The notes under the pieces are model-generated. The model saw nothing but the letters and a program-made list of their open reading frames with translations. It was not told the origin of the DNA and ran no database searches. From positions 1 through 39,400 of the forward strand of contig JADHTJ010000028.1 in the NCBI GenBank assembly GCA_016785015.1: a stretch of DNA of 39,400 nt, written 5' to 3'. The position numbers and the translations under genes were made by a program. Origin of the DNA: Anaerolineales bacterium (lineage in GTDB: Bacteria; Chloroflexota; Anaerolineae; Anaerolineales; UBA11858). Shown in pieces: positions 1-9,054 of this stretch; within the stretch, counting starts at the first letter, position 1; each line of letters begins with the position of its first letter.

Positions 1-44
1 ATCTGATTGAGTAAGCTATTATAAATCTGAAGGTTGTTTCGCAT
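1..44 (-). CDS. 5' end of an unidentified gene running off the left edge
   Basis: A minus-strand ATG at 44-42 opens a frame reading MRNNLQIYNSLLNQ to the window edge without a stop. A textbook ribosome binding site, AAGGAG at 56-51, lies 6 bases upstream, so this is probably a genuine start. Fourteen residues are too few to name a family. The gene is divergent from the polysaccharide polymerase gene that begins at 216. The initiation region is embedded in a long imperfect hairpin, described separately. Confidence 0.6.
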   Translation of the reverse strand, partial: MRNNLQIYNSLLNQ

Positions 45-107
45 CGGTTTCTCCTTGATAAATGTTGTGTGGAAACTACATCTTATCAAGAACCAGCGAC
101 AACCTTC
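29..107 (-). promoter_or_regulatory. Long imperfect hairpin enclosing the ribosome site and start codon of the left-edge gene
   Basis: GAAGGTTGT at 29-37 is the exact reverse complement of 99-107, and CTTGATA at 54-60 is the exact reverse complement of 84-90. Between them CGC (40-42) and GGTT (46-49) also find partners in the opposite arm, so all 24 bases of 84-107 can pair except one mismatch, leaving short bulges. In the minus-strand transcript the ribosome site and the ATG sit inside this stem. This could limit translation until the structure melts, or it could be a leftover terminal repeat of a mobile element. The pairing is seen; the function is inferred. Confidence 0.5.
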
Positions 108-215
108 TTCTTCATTTGTTAAAGTGATAGGTAGCTAGTTAGTTCTCTACAAAACCCGTGCGCTGATCGGTTTCTAATGATTTTGGATGTTTGATTGTTG
201 GTTAGGTGAGTCTTA

Positions 216-1688
216 ATGATAATTCAGCCACTACCCAGGACACGCAATTGGTTACAAGTTCTCTACGGTGCCGTTGGACTTGGAGTTGGTGTTATCTCTG
301 GAATGCTTGTAATTGGTGTTCCAGATGCGCTAAAACTATTTGTGATTGTGGTCGGTGTTTTTGCCTTCACTGTATCACTAGCACGAGTTGACTGGGGGTT
401 GTTGGTACTGATCTTTATTACCTACACGCGCTTCTCTGATGTGGCAATCAAATTTCATGGAGCGCCATCTGTGGCAAAGTCATTTATATTGCTTTTGCTG
501 CTGGCGATTATCGCTCGATGGATTGTTTTTGGAGATCGACCTGAAGGCTGGCAGAAACCACTTCTTCTCATGATTGGATACGGAGTCGTTGGTCTCGCAT
601 CGATACTCTATGCCGCTGACCCTCAAAGAACGATCTACGCCATTCAGGGTTTTGTCAAAGATGCGCTCATTGTGGTGATCGTCGCAATCTTGATGCGCAG
701 GCCAGACCAGTTTCGCAATGTGGCATATACGTTGTTGGGGGCAGGTGTTTTCTTAGGCACTTTGAGCATCATCCAATTTGCATCTGGCGATTTCGGTAAC
801 AATTTCTGGGGTTTCGCACAGGCTCCCGTAATGCACATTATTGGAGATACGAATTCAAGCCGTACCTCTGGCCCATTTGGAAACCCAAATGATTATTCGC
901 AAATCATGCTGGTTTTATTTCCATTGGCACTCGATCGATTATGGAATGAAAAATCACGTTGGTTGAAGATTTTCAATACTTATGCTGCTGCAGTGGTCCT
1001 CGGCTCTGTGATACTTACTTTTTCCCGAAGTGGTTTTGTTTCTCTGGTTTTAGCAGGATTTGTATTTCTTGTTTACTACCGACCCAAATTCTCCAACATT
1101 GTTCCGATCATGCTGCTAGGATTCATGTTGATTCCTTTTGTGCCAAGAGAATACGCCGACCGAATGGGCACCCTCTCGCTCTTCACGCCTGGATCGAACT
1201 ACAATCCGATTGGTGAAGTATCGCTGCGTGGTAGGACGAGCGAAATGCTGGTTGGCTGGATGATGTTTTTGGACCGCCCAATATTTGGCGTTGGTGTGGA
1301 AAACTATCCCGTTTACTATCAAGAATATTCTCGCCGTGTGGGGCTTGATCCGCGCACAGAGGCGCGCTCGCCTCATAACTTATATTTAGAAGTCCTTGCG
1401 GAGCGCGGTTTATTAGGATTCGCCTTCTTTATGTTAATTCTGTGGATGACCTATCGAGGATTAAGAGAAGCGAGGAGAGATTTTTTGAGAATGGAGGATA
1501 AAAATTATATAGGGCTAGTCACTGCATTTAGTATAGGAGTGCTCAGTTATTTTATAGGTTCTATTTTTATGCATTCATCATACCCGCGCTTCATGTGGTT
1601 GTTGGTAGGAATTTCCCTAGCTCTACCACAGCTTTCAAGGGCTGCACGCGAGAGGCATAAGAAGCTTTACGGGTTGCGTTTCTGGTAA
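216..1688 (+). CDS. O-antigen ligase / Wzy-type polysaccharide polymerase, membrane protein
   Basis: This 490-residue, strongly hydrophobic protein has about ten to twelve membrane segments and one larger external loop around residues 300-390. The segment HNLYLEVLAERGLLG at residues 387-401 is the hallmark of the Wzy_C / O-antigen ligase family, whose members polymerise or transfer lipid-linked oligosaccharides on the outer face of the membrane. The ATG at 216 is preceded by AGGTGAG at 204-210. It is the first gene of a plus-strand run with only 3 bases before the flippase gene. Polymerase and ligase cannot be told apart from sequence alone; the adjacent flippase and glycosyltransferases favour a polymerase role in exopolysaccharide assembly. 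Confidence 0.85.
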   Translation: MIIQPLPRTRNWLQVLYGAVGLGVGVISGMLVIGVPDALKLFVIVVGVFAFTVSLARVDWGLLVLIFITYTRFSDVAIKFHGAPSVAKSFILLLLLAIIARWIVFGDRPEGWQKPLLLMIGYGVVGLASILYAADPQRTIYAIQGFVKDALIVVIVAILMRRPDQFRNVAYTLLGAGVFLGTLSIIQFASGDFGNNFWGFAQAPVMHIIGDTNSSRTSGPFGNPNDYSQIMLVLFPLALDRLWNEKSRWLKIFNTYAAAVVLGSVILTFSRSGFVSLVLAGFVFLVYYRPKFSNIVPIMLLGFMLIPFVPREYADRMGTLSLFTPGSNYNPIGEVSLRGRTSEMLVGWMMFLDRPIFGVGVENYPVYYQEYSRRVGLDPRTEARSPHNLYLEVLAERGLLGFAFFMLILWMTYRGLREARRDFLRMEDKNYIGLVTAFSIGVLSYFIGSIFMHSSYPRFMWLLVGISLALPQLSRAARERHKKLYGLRFW

Positions 1689-1691
1689 CAA

Positions 1692-3158
1692 ATGCAACCT
1701 AATGAGGAATTAAATTTCGCTCGGGTAGCACTAAAAGGCACAGCGTGGATATATGCAGCTCGATATAGTGGCAAGCTTGTTGTTTTTCTCAGTACGATTA
1801 TATTGGCAAGGCTTCTCACAAAAGATGATTTTGGGGTTGTGGGTTATGCCCTAGTTGTAACAAATTTTTTGGATGTTATTCGCGACCTTGGGATTGGACA
1901 GGCAGTTATTTACCATGAAGATGATCCAAGAGCATCCGATACAGCATTTTGGTTAATTCTATTATTTGGGATTACGCTATTTGCAATTACATGGGTAGCT
2001 GCCCCTTTCGTGGGGGCGTTTTTTCAAGATGATCGGGCGATTAACGTGACACGCGCACTGGCAATTACATTTCCCATCACCGCGGTTGGGAAAATACATC
2101 ATGCTTTACTTAGAAAAAGGCTTGACTTTGATAAAACCTTTATTCCGAGTATTTCCCGCAACATAGGCAAAGCCGCTCTTTCAGTCGGGTTCGCATTTTT
2201 GGGATTTGGTGTTTGGAGCTTGGTTATTGGCAATGTTGGCGCCGTAGTGATCTTTGTTATCGTTTTGTGGATTGTCTTGCCTTGGAGACCTAGATTTCAG
2301 TTTGATCGTAAGATCGCAAAAGAACTTTTCCGATACGGAATTGGCATACTTTCAGTGAATGTATTGGCGTATTTTTTGCGTGATTCAGATGCCTTATTTA
2401 TTGGTCGTTTTTTGGGTGCTACAGCTTTGGGTGTTTATTCAATTGCGTACCGTATACCGGAGATGCTCATCTTAGAATTTAGCAATGTTATTCATAATGT
2501 CAGTTTTCCAGCTTTTGTACTGATGAATGATCCAGCGGCACTTCAGCGAGGTTTCTTGAAATCATCGGCTTATCTCTCATATGTTACATTTCCTGTTGGA
2601 GTCGGTTTGGCTTTGGTATCACGCCCTTTCATTTTGACTTTTTTCACTGAGAAATGGGTCGAGGCCATTCCAGTTTTGCAAGCTATTTCGATCTACGCCT
2701 TGATCTTCTCTCTATCCTATAACGCTGGAAGCGTGTACAAAGCAAAGGGCCAACCTTATACATTGACCAAATTAGCACTCCTTCGTATTGCCTTGTTACT
2801 TCCAGCTCTTTATCTGGCTGTGACACAAATTGGTACTATCGCTTCAGTGGGCTGGGCTCATGCTGGAGTTGCATTGGTAGCTGGCTCCTTGAATCTGTAT
2901 GTGGCAGCTCGAATGATTGACGTTTCATTATTTGAATTGTTAGGGAGTTTTCGCCCAGCTCTGATAAGCAGTATTATCATGGCATTGGCCGTAATGGGAA
3001 TGATGTATCTTGGCGCTGACGCGATACCTGTTGTGCAGTTATTGATTTCGATCAGTATTGGCGGATTGGTATATTTGATAGCATTGGGTTTTCAAGAACA
3101 AGAGTTAATTTTCCAAACTCAAAATGTGATAGCCAATATTTTACGGAGGGGAAAATAG
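1692..3158 (+). CDS. Lipopolysaccharide/exopolysaccharide flippase, MOP superfamily (Wzx/WzxC type)
   Basis: The 488-residue protein has roughly twelve to fourteen membrane helices. Its N-terminal stretch, with ARLLTKDDFG near residue 40 and a following TNFLDVIRDLGIGQA, is typical of the polysaccharide synthase/transporter (PF13440-like) branch of the MOP superfamily. Such proteins flip undecaprenyl-linked repeat units across the membrane. The gene starts 3 bases after the polymerase stop and ends 2 bases before the next glycosyltransferase, so it is almost certainly co-transcribed with both. Polymerase, flippase and glycosyltransferases together define a Wzx/Wzy-dependent assembly route. Confidence 0.88.
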   Translation: MQPNEELNFARVALKGTAWIYAARYSGKLVVFLSTIILARLLTKDDFGVVGYALVVTNFLDVIRDLGIGQAVIYHEDDPRASDTAFWLILLFGITLFAITWVAAPFVGAFFQDDRAINVTRALAITFPITAVGKIHHALLRKRLDFDKTFIPSISRNIGKAALSVGFAFLGFGVWSLVIGNVGAVVIFVIVLWIVLPWRPRFQFDRKIAKELFRYGIGILSVNVLAYFLRDSDALFIGRFLGATALGVYSIAYRIPEMLILEFSNVIHNVSFPAFVLMNDPAALQRGFLKSSAYLSYVTFPVGVGLALVSRPFILTFFTEKWVEAIPVLQAISIYALIFSLSYNAGSVYKAKGQPYTLTKLALLRIALLLPALYLAVTQIGTIASVGWAHAGVALVAGSLNLYVAARMIDVSLFELLGSFRPALISSIIMALAVMGMMYLGADAIPVVQLLISISIGGLVYLIALGFQEQELIFQTQNVIANILRRGK

Positions 3159-3160
3159 CG

Positions 3161-4306
3161 GTGAGAGTTGTGCATATAATTGACCACGTTGGGATTGGAG
3201 GCGCTCAGAAATCGGTCACCATGTTAGCCAGGGTGATACATGAATACGATTCTAAGTTAATCGTTCTGAGCCTATATAAATCTCAATCAATTTCATTCCA
3301 TGATGAGCTAGAATCCGACGGAGCAGAAATCCACTATTTTCCGGGAACGAAACTCTTAGGCATCAGACGAATTGTTTCTATCATAAAATTTTTACGCGTT
3401 GAGCGTGTCGATATTGTCCATACTCACCTGGTCTATGGGAATATCATCGGAATTATTGCGGCTCGTCTTGCTGGTGTGCCCGTAATGGCGATGTGTCATT
3501 CATCTGGCATCGATCCTAAGCTATATCATCCTATACGCCATTGGCTGGAAACCTGGCTCTTACGATTCGCAGCCAATATGGTAACTGGCGATAGTCATTC
3601 AGCAGCCGCTGCGCAGCGCCCCAGGCTAAAAACTAAACCGATTTATGCAGTGCCCAATGCAGTGTCTGAAGTCCCCCCAATACCTGATTCCACAATCGAA
3701 GCAATCCGAGAAAAATTTACTGCTGGTGATGATTGTACATTGATCATTACAGTTGGACGGCTTTCTGCTCCCAAGGGGTATTCAGATTTAATTACTGCAT
3801 TCAATATCGTTAGTAAACTCCACCCCAAAACTCGTTTAGTAATCGTCGGTAAAGGTGATTTGTACGACGAATTAGCAGAACAAATTGAATTGTTGGGAGT
3901 GTCTGAGAGCGTGATATTGACTGGCCCTCGGGGAGATGTCCCTGCATTGTTAGCTGCCAGTGACCTTTTTGTTAGTTCATCTCATTGGGAAGGATTGTCT
4001 CTGGCATTGTTAGAAGCTATGATGTCTGGCCTTCCTATTGTAGCTACAAAAGTTGGCGATGCTTTGCGCGTGGTTCCTGAAAATGTGGGCATAATTGTTC
4101 CCCCTAAGGAACCTAAAAAATTGGCTGAGGCATTGTTGACATTTATTGAAGATCCGAAGAAACGAAAAATTTATGGGCAAAATGCTCATGAGAATGCAAC
4201 TCAGAATCTTGGCCCGAAGCCCTGGGCTGAATTATTGTTTTCTTTGTACGAACAAGTGTTGTCAGAAACAAATTCAAAATCTGTGATTTCAGCGGTTAGC
4301 GCATGA
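3161..4306 (+). CDS. Glycosyltransferase family 4
   Basis: This 381-residue cytoplasmic enzyme has a GT-B fold. The N-terminal GIGGAQKSV loop follows the first strand, and the C-terminal donor site contains EGLSLALLEAMMSG, the EX7E motif of GT4 retaining glycosyltransferases. It would add one sugar to the lipid-linked repeat unit. The start is GTG at 3161, supported by GGAGGG at 3145-3150. Its stop overlaps the ATG of the next gene in an ATGA arrangement (4303-4306), which indicates translational coupling. Donor and acceptor cannot be inferred. Confidence 0.87.
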   Translation: MRVVHIIDHVGIGGAQKSVTMLARVIHEYDSKLIVLSLYKSQSISFHDELESDGAEIHYFPGTKLLGIRRIVSIIKFLRVERVDIVHTHLVYGNIIGIIAARLAGVPVMAMCHSSGIDPKLYHPIRHWLETWLLRFAANMVTGDSHSAAAAQRPRLKTKPIYAVPNAVSEVPPIPDSTIEAIREKFTAGDDCTLIITVGRLSAPKGYSDLITAFNIVSKLHPKTRLVIVGKGDLYDELAEQIELLGVSESVILTGPRGDVPALLAASDLFVSSSHWEGLSLALLEAMMSGLPIVATKVGDALRVVPENVGIIVPPKEPKKLAEALLTFIEDPKKRKIYGQNAHENATQNLGPKPWAELLFSLYEQVLSETNSKSVISAVSA

Positions 4307-5460
4307 CGAAAAAGGTTCATGTTGTCATGATTATTCAGGATTATTTATCGAACGTAGGTGGTGCTCAAGGACAATTGGCATCCATTAGCCCATTTTTACA
4401 GGCTCTTGATGTCGATGTTTCTGTGATCACGCGGCAATATCCTGGATTGGCAGCACAAGAAATTGTAGATGATGTCAATATTTATCGCTCACCCAGCCCA
4501 GGTTCACCAGGATTTGCTTCTGCCATATCCACTTTACTGGCGCTGCCTGTTTTGGCACGCATTCAACCGGATATTATCCATGTTCATGGCCTACTCTCGC
4601 CGATGACCACTGGACTTGCCGGTAAGAAAATCACTGGCGTGCCACTCGTTGTCAAAGTGCTGCGCGGAGGAGATTTAGGCGATCTGAATCGTTTGCACAC
4701 AAAGATTTTCAGTGCAGCGCGTATTAATTGGATGCGCCAAATGGTTGATCTCTTTTTTGTGATTAGTGATGAGATAGACCAGGAACTCGATTGCCTGGGT
4801 ATCTCTGGTGAAAAACGCATCATCATGCCCAACGGTGTTGATACGAATAAATTTTCGCCCGTCTCAGACACTGAAAAGAAAAACATAAGAAAATCATTGG
4901 GATTGTCAGAGGATGGCTTGATTGGTATTTACTCTGGTCGACTGGTCGCAGAGAAACAAGTAAACAAATTACTAACTGTATTCAGAGAACTAAAACTCAA
5001 ATATCCAAATGCTTATCTAATGATTTTGGGCTCTGGACCCCAGGAAAATTCCCTTAAAAAGATTTCGGGGCCTGGTGTCAAATTTGTAGGTTTTACAGAT
5101 CAGGTGGATTCCTATTTGAAAGCTGCTGATATCTTTGTACTACCCTCAGCTACAGAGGGGCTTTCCAACTCGATGTTAGAAGCAATGGCTGCAGGATTAG
5201 CAGTGGTTGCAACTGCGGTTGGCGGCGCACCTGATGTGATCGAACATAAATATCATGGATGGTTAGTGGATCCTGATGAAACAGAATCATTGAAAAATGC
5301 GCTTGAAGTTTTGCTAGAAGATGACGAATTGCGGAAGAAACTTGGCACGAATGCGCGCAAGAAAATGGAAGATGAGTATGCATTTGCAGTGATTGCGAAA
5401 CGCATGCGAGAAATGTATGACCGGTTGTTAAATAATCGCCACGCTGAAATGATGAATTAG
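4303..5460 (+). CDS. Glycosyltransferase family 4
   Basis: A 385-residue GT-B enzyme, second of an overlapping GT4 pair. It shows the glycine-rich N-terminal loop NVGGAQGQL, the nucleotide-binding segment MPNGVDTNKF near residue 175, and the donor-site EX7E region EGLSNSMLEAMAAG followed by GGAPDVI. The ATG overlaps the preceding stop by four bases. The fold, operon position and lack of membrane segments point to a cytoplasmic step in repeat-unit assembly. The sugar specificity is not readable from the sequence. Confidence 0.87.
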   Translation: MTKKVHVVMIIQDYLSNVGGAQGQLASISPFLQALDVDVSVITRQYPGLAAQEIVDDVNIYRSPSPGSPGFASAISTLLALPVLARIQPDIIHVHGLLSPMTTGLAGKKITGVPLVVKVLRGGDLGDLNRLHTKIFSAARINWMRQMVDLFFVISDEIDQELDCLGISGEKRIIMPNGVDTNKFSPVSDTEKKNIRKSLGLSEDGLIGIYSGRLVAEKQVNKLLTVFRELKLKYPNAYLMILGSGPQENSLKKISGPGVKFVGFTDQVDSYLKAADIFVLPSATEGLSNSMLEAMAAGLAVVATAVGGAPDVIEHKYHGWLVDPDETESLKNALEVLLEDDELRKKLGTNARKKMEDEYAFAVIAKRMREMYDRLLNNRHAEMMN

Positions 5461-5475
5461 GTTTTCCCAATCAGC

Positions 5476-6660
5476 ATGATTTGGATTATTGTCTTTTTTT
5501 GGTTTTTTATAAGCTTGATATTGTATGTATATTTTGGATACCCGCTGATGGTGACTTTGCTCTCTCTTTTCAAGCCTCCCGAAAAAGTTTCACATGAGGA
5601 AAAACCTTATGTAACTCTGCTCGTCGCGGCATACAACGAGGAAGCTGTTATCCAGCAAAAAATAGAGAATTGCCTGGCACTGGATTATCCAGCTGAGCAT
5701 GTGCAAATATTGATCGCTGCCGATGGCTCAGCTGATCACACAGTTGATATTGTGCAGAAGTATGCTGATCGTGGCGTGGAGCTTTCTTATCATCCTGCCC
5801 GACGAGGAAAGTTGGCTGCTATTGGCCGTGCAATTGATATGGTAAGAAATGATATTGTAGTTTTTTCTGATGCCAACAATATGTATCCCCCAGAGACACT
5901 TCGAGCCATAGTCTCGACATTTGTTGATCCGAAAGTTGGTGCTGTTAGTGGCGCAAAAACCATTTTGAAGGGTTACGGCGCATTAGGCGAATCTGAAGGA
6001 TTATATTGGCGGTATGAGTCGTTTATTAAACGTGCTGAATCTCGGTTTGGATGTTGTGTGGCAATTTCTGGCGAAGTTTGGGCAGTGCGACGTGAGCTAA
6101 TTGAAACACCCCCCGGCGATATTATTAATGACGATTTCTATATGGGCATGCAAGTTGCTCAAAAAGGATTTAAGATCGCTTATGCTCCAAAGGCGCGCTC
6201 TTATGAACGAGTTTCCCCCTCAGCAAAGGATGAGAAAGCGCGTCGATCTCGGATTATCGCGGGGCGTTTCCAAGCCCTTTCCAGAGCGAGAGATGTGCTT
6301 CCTGTGAATCGGCCAGTGGTGTTATGGCAGGTATTTTCTCATAAGCTTCTGAGGATGTTTCTGCCCTTTGCAATGATCGGCGCGTTTGTTTGTAATGCTC
6401 TAATTGCAGGAATAGCATTGGGTAACTCGAGTCACTACGAACTAATTCAGCTGTTCTATATTAGTTTACTCATTCTCCAAGTATTGTTCTACTTAGTTGC
6501 CTTAGTCGGTGTGCTAACCAAAAATAACAACAATATGTTTGGTAAAATTTTCTACTTGCCAACGTTTGTGGTCAACAGCAATTATGCTGCTTTAGTCGGA
6601 TTTTATCGTTTTATCACTGGTCGTCAAACCACGCTTTGGGAACGCGTAAGGCGATCCTAA
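5476..6660 (+). CDS. Membrane glycosyltransferase family 2, cellulose/PNAG-synthase-like
   Basis: The 394-residue protein begins with a membrane helix (about residues 2-28), then a GT2 catalytic domain, then about three C-terminal helices (about 295-380). The processive-synthase signature residues are present in order: D83 in ADGSADHT, the DxD-like DAN at 132-134, the catalytic base region NDD at 218-220, and RRSRI at 256-260 where processive enzymes carry QxxRW. The last residues, LWERVRR, also match this class. There is no C-terminal PilZ domain, so c-di-GMP control as in BcsA is not encoded here. It lies 25 bases ahead of a BcsB-like gene, its likely partner in making and exporting a beta-linked polymer. 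The degenerate QxxRW leaves open a non-processive enzyme. Confidence 0.83.
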   Translation: MIWIIVFFWFFISLILYVYFGYPLMVTLLSLFKPPEKVSHEEKPYVTLLVAAYNEEAVIQQKIENCLALDYPAEHVQILIAADGSADHTVDIVQKYADRGVELSYHPARRGKLAAIGRAIDMVRNDIVVFSDANNMYPPETLRAIVSTFVDPKVGAVSGAKTILKGYGALGESEGLYWRYESFIKRAESRFGCCVAISGEVWAVRRELIETPPGDIINDDFYMGMQVAQKGFKIAYAPKARSYERVSPSAKDEKARRSRIIAGRFQALSRARDVLPVNRPVVLWQVFSHKLLRMFLPFAMIGAFVCNALIAGIALGNSSHYELIQLFYISLLILQVLFYLVALVGVLTKNNNNMFGKIFYLPTFVVNSNYAALVGFYRFITGRQTTLWERVRRS

Positions 6661-6685
6661 TTTCTCATTGATAAGGAGAAGTATC

Positions 6686-8947
6686 ATGTCAACCATGCAG
6701 AAATCCCGCAAGAATATTCTCAGTTCCTTGTTCATTGGGATGGTTGTCTTAATCATGGCAATCAGCCCAACCCTGGGATATGCCCAGGACGAAAATCCAG
6801 AAGCTGCCCCTCAGGGAGATGTACTAACTGAAACCATTGTTCTTTCCGCAGCTGACGAATATAGTTTCGCGTCATTAGGAATCGAAGAACGTACGATGAA
6901 TGCACCCTATGACGATATGACTATCAGATTTGGTACGCCCCCAGATTGGGCGCTTTCATCAGGCGCTACTGTTCAGTTAGATCTGGCATTTTATTACGAC
7001 TTCCAAGAGCTTTCTGAACCGACAAATGTTGTTGGCGAGGTATTTGGGGGGTTGTTGCAAGTTTCATACAATGGCATAACCCAGACCACCATATTGCTCG
7101 ATGAACGTGGCGACCAGTCTTTTACCGTGCCTATCTCCGCTAACGCGCTAGCTTCTGATCGCGGCGATGGTCGACATGAGCTGAAGTTATTCCTCATTAG
7201 CGATGAAAGCTGTTTGTATGGCGTTGACACGATTGTTGTTGTAAAGCCAACCTCTCGTTTCTATTTACCCCATTCTTCTGTGGCCATTGAAACTTCTCTG
7301 AGTGATTTACCAAGACCTCTTTATCAGGCCGATTCGATTGCACCAGACACAACAACTTTTGTATTGCCAGATCAACCCAGTAGTTCGGAATTGTCTGCTG
7401 TTTTATCTGTTGCAGCAGGGTTTGGTCGATTAACTGGCGAGCGGATGCTGTTTTCTGTGGTTACGTCGAGTGGATTGACCCCCGAAATACAAGCTAATAA
7501 CCATGTGATTTTCGTGGGGAAACCTGCCGGGTTCCCAGCCTTAGGCAGTGTTGCGCTGCCTGCAAATCCAGCAGAATTTACAGCTCCTGAGGGAACGCCA
7601 ACAGATGGCATTCTTCAAATGGCTACATCGCCCTGGAACCCTGCCAAGGCAATTCTGGTGGTTAGTGGTGACACTGATGAAGGTGTTGTCAAAGCTGCAA
7701 AGGCAATTAGTTCTGGGTATGTAATTGGTATTGAGCAACCCAACTTAGCACGCATCGCCGATGTTAATCCTGTGTATCTAACAACAGTTGCTGCCGCAAA
7801 TAGAACCTTCGCTGATCTAGGTTTCCTCTCTGAGACAGTTGAATTCTTAGGGTTAGCAAGCCGAGAGATCGAATTCTTCATACCCCCGGGCCAGGTGCCA
7901 GATAGCGGTAGTTATGTAGAACTTAACTACGCACATTCTACATTGTTGGATTACACTCTTTCGGGATTGGTTGTGGAATTAAATGGAAATTCAATTGGCA
8001 CTGCAGTTTTCAAAGATGAAACGTCACAAACAGGCTCATTGCGCTCCAATCTTCCAGCTGATCTGATGAGACCTGGAAGAAATCGCCTGCGCTTAATTTT
8101 CAATCTATTACCGCCGGATATCTGTGCAGAATTCTTTGTGAACAATCTATGGTTTACTATCTTTGACGATTCACTAATTCACCTGCCATTGTTGCCTATT
8201 ACGACTGATTTTTCAGACTATCTGCTTAATATGGATCTATACCCTCAGTTCTTCTCCCTTGGACCAGCTTCTGAGAGTGTAGTATTTGTTTTACCCCAAA
8301 ATAATGTTGCTGCCTGGCAGATCGCTGCACAGATTGCGGCCAATATTGGCGATGATACTGAATGGTCTTTGGCAGAGGCCGAAGCCTATTTTAGTGACAG
8401 TGTTCCGGATGAAGTGCGTCAGAATCGGGATATGATTATTGTTGGTCGTGCCTCCACTCACCCGATTATTGCTGAGTTAGCAGGCTCGCTCCCTGCTCCG
8501 TTTGAAAGTGGAAGTGATCTGGCAACTATGCAAGATCTGCAAGTTACTTATCGATTCCCCTCCGGAACTAATTTGGGATATATCGAGCTTTTTAAATCTC
8601 CCTGGAATGCTGATAAATTTATTTTAGGGGTTTTGGGAAGTACCGATGAAGGAGTGGCAATGGCTGGAGCTGCATTGACCACCCCTGAGTTGCGCGGTGA
8701 CCTCGCTGGTAACTTGTCTCTGATCAGCAATGACCAAGTCATATCCATCGATACAAATCTGGACTTGGGAGCTGGTACAGATATTTCATCGGCTGTTCCG
8801 GATACGGTGATGGATATCACAGTTCCAGATACTTCGTTCACCCCTGATCGTCCGGGGTGGGTGTTGCCTGCAATCGGTGGTGTGGTTATGTTGATGGTTC
8901 TAATTGCGTTGTTTGCGGGAATTACCTCGCTAAGAAAAAACAGATAA
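6686..8947 (+). CDS. BcsB-like cellulose synthase accessory protein
   Basis: From the ATG at 6686 (AAGGAG at 6673-6678) the product has 753 residues: a signal peptide ending near AQD at residues 33-35, a large extracytoplasmic region and one C-terminal membrane helix followed by SLRKNR. The body contains two similar units, each with a TFVLP/VFVLP segment and a SPWN...DEGV segment. This is the repeated carbohydrate-binding plus flavodoxin-like architecture of the BcsB family (PF03170). In cellulose systems BcsB sits beside the BcsA synthase and guides the emerging chain. The preceding GT2 would be its synthase. No BcsZ or BcsC gene is nearby, so the polymer need not be cellulose. Confidence 0.85.
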   Translation: MSTMQKSRKNILSSLFIGMVVLIMAISPTLGYAQDENPEAAPQGDVLTETIVLSAADEYSFASLGIEERTMNAPYDDMTIRFGTPPDWALSSGATVQLDLAFYYDFQELSEPTNVVGEVFGGLLQVSYNGITQTTILLDERGDQSFTVPISANALASDRGDGRHELKLFLISDESCLYGVDTIVVVKPTSRFYLPHSSVAIETSLSDLPRPLYQADSIAPDTTTFVLPDQPSSSELSAVLSVAAGFGRLTGERMLFSVVTSSGLTPEIQANNHVIFVGKPAGFPALGSVALPANPAEFTAPEGTPTDGILQMATSPWNPAKAILVVSGDTDEGVVKAAKAISSGYVIGIEQPNLARIADVNPVYLTTVAAANRTFADLGFLSETVEFLGLASREIEFFIPPGQVPDSGSYVELNYAHSTLLDYTLSGLVVELNGNSIGTAVFKDETSQTGSLRSNLPADLMRPGRNRLRLIFNLLPPDICAEFFVNNLWFTIFDDSLIHLPLLPITTDFSDYLLNMDLYPQFFSLGPASESVVFVLPQNNVAAWQIAAQIAANIGDDTEWSLAEAEAYFSDSVPDEVRQNRDMIIVGRASTHPIIAELAGSLPAPFESGSDLATMQDLQVTYRFPSGTNLGYIELFKSPWNADKFILGVLGSTDEGVAMAGAALTTPELRGDLAGNLSLISNDQVISIDTNLDLGAGTDISSAVPDTVMDITVPDTSFTPDRPGWVLPAIGGVVMLMVLIALFAGITSLRKNR

Positions 8948-8972
8948 CACAGCATAGATTTTATTACATACC

Positions 8973-9019
8973 AAAGGGTGTATTTAGTGAATTGTGGTAT
9001 GCTAAATGCACCCTTTTTT
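8973..9019 (+). terminator. Rho-independent terminator after the polymerase-to-BcsB operon
   Basis: AAAGGGTGTATTTAG at 8973-8987 pairs with CTAAATGCACCCTTT at 9002-9016 over 15 positions, with a single G-U pair, and runs into TTTTTT at 9014-9019. It lies 25 bases after the BcsB-like stop. The ABM-domain gene that follows must therefore be separately transcribed or reached by read-through. Confidence 0.85.
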
Positions 9020-9054
9020 ATATCCATCGTGTTTATTTTAATTGAGAGGTAGGT

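Noticed and set aside
206-391. Plus-strand 61-residue frame overlapping the polymerase start
   Set aside because: Cysteine- and tryptophan-rich shadow of the polymerase frame; it lacks a ribosome site and any domain pattern.
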